The notes under the pieces are model-generated. The model did no database searches. It was not told the DNA's origin and saw only the letters and a list, made by a program, of their open reading frames with translations. A program made the position numbers and the translations under genes. A DNA stretch of 64,000 nt, taken from assembly GCA_036365455.1 (NCBI GenBank), contig JAWQUS010000022.1, forward strand, positions 8,556,001 through 8,620,000, given 5' to 3'. The DNA comes from Macrosoma leucophasiata. Taxonomy: Eukaryota > Arthropoda > Insecta > Lepidoptera > Hedylidae. Shown piece by piece: positions 33,001 to 42,000 of the stretch (position 1 is the stretch's first letter; every line of letters starts with the position of its first letter).

Positions 33001-36000
33001 GCGCCATCTATTACCAACTATGCTAGTTAGGCAACCGATATAATAGACTTTTCAGTTTAATGAATATCGTAAAGAAGTCGCTTTTACCCTTAATAATTGT
33101 TTTTTTATTATTCGCGAGGTCGCGAGTTCGAGTCTCGCCTGAAGTCATATTTTTCTTTCCATTTTTTATTTAAAAATAAAATATATTTCACAAGCATGTG
33201 TTAATGCGAAATAATAAAAAAAACAAGTACCAATGCTGCCATGATAAAAACTCACCTGTTTTGGTTTCTTCTTGATAGCCGACTGTGGGGTTTCTAGCGG
33301 ATCTTTCGGCTGCTCGTCGCTTTGAACTACAGCTGAAATATTAAAATATTACATTACAAAAATGTTAATTGATACTTTTTACTGGTGGTAGAGCTCCAGT
33401 GACGGAGCTCGGGGAAGGCACCACCGAATTACCTAATATACTTGCCGCTAAATGGTAGTATTCAGCACTATCGTGTTCCGGTCAGGTGGTAATGTACGGC
33501 CCTGTAATTTCCTGCACAGAGGCATAACACCTTAGGCCTCAGGAGTGGTAACGCATCTGCATTTTGACCTCGTTCTTTGTGAGGGTGTCTATAGGCTGCA
33601 GTCATCAATTAACATCAATGTGAACTGCATGTTTGTTTGCCACTTACGTAACATAAAAAAAGTCGGTTTTACGGGCGAAGATTTTACGTGACAACGTCTT
33701 TTTCTCGGTAGAAAGGCATTCGCCGGTCCGGCAGGCCTCTCTCTCGTTCGGTGACTCATCGTTACGTTACCGGGCGTTACACTTTTTCATGAGTGACTCC
33801 GAGCCGCAACCTAATTTAAGACGTTGTCACGTCAAAACAGTTTTTTGCCTTAAGGACATTTATTTTAAACCTCAAAGGCGATACGAAGTTCGGTTGGTTA
33901 AGATTACTTTGACATAATAATATTAATCAATGTATCAATTGTTATTTAAAAAATATATTTCCAAGTGATTAAACGAATATTGAATCCTGAATGTTTACCA
34001 AATAATCAGTTTATGTTGGCATCGTTGCATCTTAGAGGGTTTCAACATAAATTGGAGAATAAAATCAGCTTTAGCTTAGTTGGTAAAACGGCCAATATTT
34101 AATTGTAGGAAGCGTTTGACAGTCAGTAAGTGAAAAAAAATGTTACTTACCATAGAGCAATACCAGAGGGGAGTAGCGATATGCAGGCTTTCCCCTCTGT
34201 CAAAGTACAAGCCCAAATGGGCCTATACCTGTTGCCTAGATGTTTTAACGTGTGCGTGAAATTGTTTCTGTATTTTATAAAAGTCAAGGTGTGAGCTTCG
34301 TAGTATTAGACGATTTTTGTAGTGTGCATGTCGCAGGTATTTCCTACCGCAAAAAATTACCGACTGTTTTGCATCGGTAATAAACGCTATGGCTACACCC
34401 CTCCGGTCCGCCGCGGCCGGTGGGCCGTGTTGCTCTATTTATTTATTTATTTCTTGTCGTACACCAAACAGAAACAATTTACATAAATAGACGACAGTAA
34501 AACAGGTACAGTAGGCGGTCTTATCGCTCAGGTAGGGATTTCTGCCAGGCAACCTTGCATAAAGGATCTCAAATTTAGTAGTCGGTAGGGTGTACATACT
34601 TAATGTAACAACTGTGTAAGATACAATATACATATAATGTCATAAGTACATCAACAAGTTTCATGGAATGCAAAAAAAAAAAACACAATTGATGAATAAC
34701 AGAAATAAAGGGGAATGAGAGAGATAGGGATAGGAAAGATGGAAATTAGAAGTAGATACTAGAACTAAGAAAGTTAGAGACTAAGGTAAAAATGTTTAAC
34801 TTGTTTCTTGAAGATAGCAATAGTTTGATATAGTCTATGTCACTTACCAATAAATTTGCATTTTCGTAACAGTTCAAAATGCGTCCAAAATAGATCCCCA
34901 GGATCTGAGGGTACTTTTTCTCTGCAACAATGGAAAAATCCATATTAAGCCAGTGACGATAATTTTTGATTGATTGAAGATTTGTTTGATAATTAATGCA
35001 ATAAAATATGTTTTTGCTTTTACTATATGTAATTGGTTAAGCATATTGAAGCGCGCATAGCCCGGATATCCGCCGCCCGGCGGGCGGCTAGTGTAGATCT
35101 TAAGCGATCTACTCGGTTAAGCACTACGGGCGCGGTCGGGCAGTGTGATGGGTGACCGCCAGTGGCGAATTAAATGCGCGTTTCCGTGCTTCGGAGGGCA
35201 CGTTAAGACGTCGGTCCCGGTTGCTATCGATAGATAGCAGTCGTTCAACCTTGTCGGAGGCCTTATGGGCGGTTTGAACCTTACTGGTGGTAGAGCTTCA
35301 GTGACGGAGCTCGCGGGCGTAGGCACCACCGCATTACCTAATATACTTGCCGCTAAATGGTAGTGTTCAGCACTATCGTGTTCCGGTCAGGTGGTAATGT
35401 ACGGCCCTGTATTTACCGGCACAGAGGCATAACACCTTAGGCCTCAGGAGTGGTAACGCATCTGCATTTTGACCTCGGTCTTCATGTGGGTGTCTATAGG
35501 CTGCAGTCATCACTTAACATCAATGTGAACTGCATGCTTGTTTGCCACGCCCATTACATAAAAAAAAAAAAACCGACAGCGGGTTGGCCACTAACCCCAA
35601 CACCTCCACCAATCCGCATCGGAGCAGCGTGGTGGAGTAAGCTCCAGGCCTCTCTCCAAAAAAGGGGAGAGACTCGTGCCCAGCAGTGGGACGTATAATG
35701 GGTTGCCATTATTATTATTATTACAATGGTTATTCACTCTAGGTGATTTATGATTTCTTGAAGTTTTGAAAGTATCTGCAAAGATCTATTCGAAATAAAA
35801 ATATTTTCTTTCTCTCTCTCTTTGAAGTTGTTTAATTTTTACTACCTATAGGCATATTTTGACTACCATTGTTCGGTTGACTGACTGCACTAGCGGAAGA
35901 ATTCTTCTCCGAAGGCATGGGGTTGCCACGTCCCCCACGCCTTCCTTTTAGTAGGGGGGAGCCCAGGATGCTATTTACTCGAGCGCGTCAGATTAAGATA

Positions 36001-39000
36001 TGGGAGATACCTTGAACCCCATTGGTTACCTCCACTAAATCTAAGGTTTGTAATAAAGCCGCGCCCAAATTGTAGCCCTTAAAAAAAATCAAATAGTCGC
36101 TAAGATCTAACTCTTCTTAAGAATCGTCTGAATTTTGGGTCAGAGCATTGTTGGGGCACATTTTACACCCTCTCAGAATATGACACGCTCTTGACCCAAG
36201 GCGTTGAAGCCGCGCCCTTTTCAAAAACATTGACGACCCGGTTAGTCCAGCGGTGCGAAACCACTGTTTGATTCGAAGGGTCACGGGGGTTCGATCCCCG
36301 CACCGGAACAAATATTTGTATGGCCTACAGATATTTGTTTCGGGTCTGGGTGTTTGTGTATATGTTGCATGTGTACAACGGCACCCACGACACAGGTTTA
36401 TACCTACTGTGGGGCTGTGAGTGTAAGCGTATTTTATTTTTTTTTATTTTATTTGATTCTTTCAAATATGAAGGTGAAAAATCTCTCAAGAATGTCAGAG
36501 AGGATGTACTTACTGGTGGTAGGGCTCGAGTGACGGAGCTCGCGGGCGTAGGCACCAACGCATTACCATACTTGCCGCTAAATGGTAGTGTTCAGCACTA
36601 TCGTGTTCCGGTCAGGTGGTAAAGGTAATGTACGGCCCTGTATTTTTCGGCACAGAGGCATAACACCTTAGGCCTCAGGAGTGGTAACGCATCTGCATTT
36701 TGACCTCTGGTCATTGTGTGGGTGTCTATAGGCTGCAGTCATCACTTAACATCAATGTGAACTGCATGCTTGTTTACCACTTTTATAATATAAAAAAAAA
36801 ATTAAGTGAACCTTATTCTCCCATGCTAAAGCTCCCATCCAAAATTCTGAGCATCTGGAAGCGAGGCAGGCCCGTGACCCTTAGAGCTTCCCCTAAGGCC
36901 CTTAGATTTGGATGGTAGAGGCACTGAACAGGGTGCAAAGTATCTCCCATATCCTAATCTGACACGCTGGAGTAAATTCAAAAATCCCCTCTTCGACTCC
37001 CCTACTATTTATATTTTTATATTGTAAACGGGACTTAATCGCGTACTATTTTAATCGAAGTATTTACCTCGACACTCGACGTTTCGGCCGTGGTCACGAG
37101 TAGGCTGCTGCTCCATGGTACCGTGATACCGTTTCAAACACCTGGTGTTTATAAGGTCGACTGCAGTTGCGGTAGTTCCTATATCGGTCAAACTAAGGGC
37201 ACGATAGCTGAGCGAATTAAGGAGCACATAGCAGCAGTTAAGAATCGCCAGGTGAACAAGTCAGCGATCGCGGAGCATCTACTGGAGTCGGGACCAAACC
37301 ACTGGATCGAACTTCACAACCCGAAAATCCTCTCCACTGAACGTCACTACTATAATAGGATGGTACGTGAAGCGGTTGAAATCAGAAAATACAAAAATTT
37401 CAAGTCGCATTACGGCCGAAACGTCGAGTGTCGAGGTAAATACTTCGATTAAAATAGTACGCGATTAAGTCCCGTTTACAATATAAAAATATGAATACAA
37501 ATCGTGAAAGTTTAAAACAATTAACCCCTACTATTTGTTGTCTACTTACTTGAAATCGAGGTTGGTTAAGGAACATAACTGCGCTCCGTTTAGATGCCAG
37601 TCGGCGAGACGCACTCCGCTCACGTTGAACTGACGAACCGCCCACTGCACCCACAATTTTACATGCTGCACCGACCTGGACGAAATAAATACGGCCCTGT
37701 AATTTCCGGCACAGAGGCATAACATCTTAGGCCTCAGGAGCGGTAACGCATCAGCTTTTTGACCTTGGTCTTTGTGTGGGTGTCTATAGGCTGCAGTCAT
37801 CGCTTAAAATCAATTGAACTGCATGCTTGATTGCCACTTCCATGACCAAAAGCAAAATATTTAAAAGAAGAAAAAAAATGGCCACCATTAATACGTCCCA
37901 CTGCTAGGCACAAGTCTCTCCCCTTCTTGGCCTGGATCTTACTCCACCCCGCTGCTCCAATGCGGGTTGGTGGAGATACGGGTTAGTGGCCAACCGGCTG
38001 TCGGATGTGTTCAAACCGATAAGGCCTCCGACAAGGTTCAACGTTTGCTATCTTTCGATAGCAACCGGGACTGACGGCTTAACGTGCCCTTCGAAGCACG
38101 GAAACGCGCATTTTAATTTGCCAGCGGTTACCCATCACACACCCGACTGCGCCGATATCGCTTAACCGAGTAGATCGCTTCCGATCTACACCAGCCGCGG
38201 GGCCATGCGCGCTTCAAAAGTTGCAGCTATAAAAGTAACTAACACGGATCGTTCTCTTTTTATTTTTGTCTGTATCAGGTGGTAATGGACGGTCCTGTAA
38301 TTTCCGGCACAGAGGCATAACACCTTAGGCCTCAGGAGTGGTAACATCTGCATTTCGACCTCTGGTCTTTGTGTGCAGGGCAGGCTGCAGTCATCACTTA
38401 ACATCAATGTGAAGTGCACGGTTGTTTGCCACTTTCATTACATAAAAAAATCGCTACTTCCCTACTAATATTATAATTGCGAAAGTAACTCTGTCTGTCT
38501 GTCTGTTACCTTTTCACGTCCAAATGACTGAACCGATTTTAATGAAATTTGGTACAGAGATAGAGCTGAGCTGACTTTGAGAAAAAACATAGGCTACTTA
38601 CTTATTTACAAAACGACATCCACGCGGGCGAAGCGGCGGTCATAAGCTAGTATATATCGGCAGGAAGGCCTCTTCTCCAGCGTAGGATATATTATGTAGG
38701 TAGTGTTGGTAGTGTTGTGGGCGTGTCTTTACCATAAGGTTACTCTCCGACATATATACTGGATGACTTTTTTTACCGTCTTGAAAAAAATAGGGCGTGA
38801 TAAGCAAATGAAATAAAAGCCTATGGCATAGTTATTTATATTATTTTTTTATATTTTTTAACTTCATCTGAAATTAAAATTTCATGAAACATTTCTATTC
38901 ATTATTCTATTTTTATTTTAGAACACTGAATTTCAACAAACAAACGCCGGCAACTTGACACGATCCTGTTTTTGCAAGTGTTGTAGGTAATAGAATAATG

Positions 39001-42000
39001 AATAGAAATGTTTAATGAAATTTTAATTTCAGATGAAGTTAGAAAATATAAAAAAATAATATAAATAACTATGCCATAGGCTTTTATTTCATTTGCTTAT
39101 CACGCCCTATTTTTTTCAAGACGGTAAAAAAAGTCACCCAGTATATATCCTCTATATATACTACACTCACCAATGCGCGGGGTCCATGGGTATCCGAGTC
39201 CTGCTCTCGGTGCGGAAGTGGGAGTCCACCACCCACTTGACGGCCGCGGCGTGGTGGGGGGAGGGGGGCGGGGGGCAGGGGAAGGGGGGCGCCGCCGGGG
39301 GGACCGGTGGCGACTGGGGGGCCACAAAGGGGACTTCCGTCGCTTCTGCTTCGGCTGGGGAATTGGTTTTTACTCAGATTAAAAATATAAAAGTGTCCGA
39401 GAAAATTATTGATTATTTGAAGTGAAATCTTAAGAATCGTTTTAAAAGTCGATGAAACGAAAATGCGACAGTAAAAAGAGACAGACGCATAAATTCAGAA
39501 GATTTAACGTGCGAGAAAATGCAGTCTCTTATGAAATTTTCGATTGTTTCACTTCTATCAAGCGTGAATTTTCGATGGTTTCACTTCAATCACGCGTGAA
39601 TTTTCAATGGTTTCACTTTAATCACGAGTGAATTTTCGATGGTTCCACTTCTATCAAGCGTGAATTTTCGATGGTTTTACTTCAATCACGCGTGAATTAT
39701 CGATGGTTTCACTTCAATCACGTGTCAATTTTCGATGGTTTCACTTCAATCACGTGTGAATTTATGTCTGTCTCTATATACTGTCGTTTTTTCGTCTCAA
39801 CAAATTACATGCTCAAGAAGTTTTTTACTTCAAAAACTATTTAAATAATAATACGGGCACTTATAAATGGTCTTAAGTTATTTTAGTAAGATTATGTGGT
39901 AACCTAGTGGATATATATTCTCTAGATTATAAATATGCATAAAAATTAGGTTTGTAGCATATCAGGATGAACGAAATGATTGCAGTGGGATCTTAAACTA
40001 TAAATAAAAAAAAAGTACATTTTTCCACTCACACTCTTCCTCTTTCTGCGGCAACTGAACCAGCTCCTCATCAGGTTTGAGGACGTCCAAGATGTTGATC
40101 TTTCGATGCGAAGGTCTGATCTGGATATTGACCTGCACCACACCCTCACCCCGGATGCACTGCTCCACCAAGGTCTTGTGGTTTTCCAACTAGAAAAAGA
40201 CACGAGATCTTATACGACTCGGCCGTACACAAGGTGGAAGGGGTAAAAGTTATGAACCCACCCCTCCTCAGCATATTTATTTGCTAACCATTGACCCCTA
40301 CCCCTCTGCTGAGAGAAAAAATAACTAATTTTAACTGACCCTTCATCCATACAATCTGCTTCCTACTTGATTTTCACATACAAATTCTCCCTGCCCCACC
40401 CCTTCCATTGTCTGATTGTTAGGCTAGTGACAGTTAATATGTTCAGTATAATACTGAGAAATAAAAATTCTGCATAGCGTACCCCCCCCCCCTTCTTTTC
40501 CAAATCTTCTCGGATACAAATTCTTCTCTCCCCTCCCCTCCCTTGTCAGATCGTGGGTTGGTGACAGTTAGTTTGTTCAATAAATTACCCAGTAATTGAT
40601 TTTTGGATGGTACGAAAATGGTATCCATACCATTTTAGCATTCTGCAACCAAAAGGTGTAGTCAGATCCATGTCGAGCCTGCTCTCCAACATGCTCCGGA
40701 GGCGCAATAGAAGCGTCCTTATGACCATTAGTTGCACTATCACTTCTTTATAACTAATTTAGGATCATGTTAACCCTCCCTAATGTTCAGGAGACCCCCC
40801 CCATGCCCCTCCATTAGAGATGAAAAATAAAAAATATTTCTTCGCCCCTCCTCCTTTATTTTCCTAGATCTTCTCACATAAAAATTCTCCCTACTCCTTC
40901 CATTGTCATAACGTCAGGGTAGTAACAGTTTGTTCGGTATAATACTGAACAATGGATGTATGGATGGTATGACATTAAGTATCCTTACCAGTTTAGCGTC
41001 CTGCAGCCAGAAGGTGTAGTCTGTGAGGTCCATGTCGAGCCTGCTCTCCAACATGCTGCGGAGGCGCGATAACCGCGTCCTTATATACATTAGTTGCACT
41101 ATCACCTCTTTTGTTAATTATGTTTATTTCTCCTTACCAAGGTTATGACCTCTCCCCTCCCCCCATTAGAGATGGGCAGTTGAAATTCATACATATCTAT
41201 TCGACAACTAACGTCCCCTACCCCTCTTGAGAGGCACTTGCTTCATTTAACTGACACCCTTCATTCGTGCACAACCTGCCTCCTCCTAGATCTTCTCACA
41301 TAAAAAAATCTAGTGAAAGGAGGGAGTTCACTAGATCTTCTCAGGCACAAAATCTCCTTCACCTCCATTGTCGGATCGTCGTATTGAGTAATTTAGATGT
41401 ATATCACCTCTTTAGCTAAGACCTTACTAAGTTCCCCCCTCCCCCCAGTTAGAGATGGGAATAAAAATTCGGCTTTCGCTCCCTCCTCGCCTCCTTTCCT
41501 AAATCCTCCCTCGCCAGATCGTCGGCTGGCGACACTTACTTTGTTCAGTACTGATGGATGATGGATGTATGAAAGAAATTTCCTTACCATTTTAGCGTCC
41601 TGCAGCCAGAAGGTGTAGTCTGTGAGGTCCATGTCGAGCCTGCTCTCCAACATGCTGCGGAGGCGCGATAACCGCGTCCTTATATCCATTAATTGCACTA
41701 TCACCTCTTCTGTAATGATGATTATTAGAAATCAGTGGTCTCGCTGATAACATAAAACTTAAACAAAGTGTTCCGGTTAGATGGTGATGTATGGTCCCAT
41801 AATAACTGCAGTATGTATCTTCACGCCAGGTCCCTAAGGAGTGTAGAGCACCAGATATCCCGGTTCTGACAAACCTCTCGTGCCTCGTCTATTTTCATCA
41901 TTCTCTTCATACATGCACACCGATTCCTAAGACTTTTGATCCCACCATCAGACAGAACTCGACCTATTTGGTCATGGTAGGTCTTGGTCTTCCTGGGCCT

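Larger units (their letters stand above)
35952..37007. mobile_element. Large inverted-repeat element (family Z) with guests
   Basis: AGTAGGGGGGAGCCCAGGAT...GTCAGATTAAGATATGGGAG is matched in inverse by CTCCCATATCCTAATCTGAC near 36950 and CTCCCCTACT at its end. J copy 2 and A copy 19 lie inside. Confidence 0.55.
40200..41790 (-). repeat. Tandem segmental duplication around GABPA exon 3
   Basis: The exon and its flanks (TTTGTTCAGTA, GATGGATGTATG, C/T-rich CTCCCCTCC blocks) are repeated three times, with spacings of about 600 and 360 bp. The plus strand is rich in CCCCTCC tracts. Confidence 0.75.

Noticed and set aside
39093..39425. Gly/Ala-rich plus-strand frame of 110 codons
   Set aside because: It is the antisense shadow of GABPA exon 5.
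39536..39772. Regular direct repeats resembling a CRISPR array
   Set aside because: Units are contiguous without unique spacers and lie in a eukaryotic intron.
40631..40746. Third copy of GABPA exon 3 as a usable exon
   Set aside because: A 4-nt deletion and loss of the acceptor AG exclude normal use.
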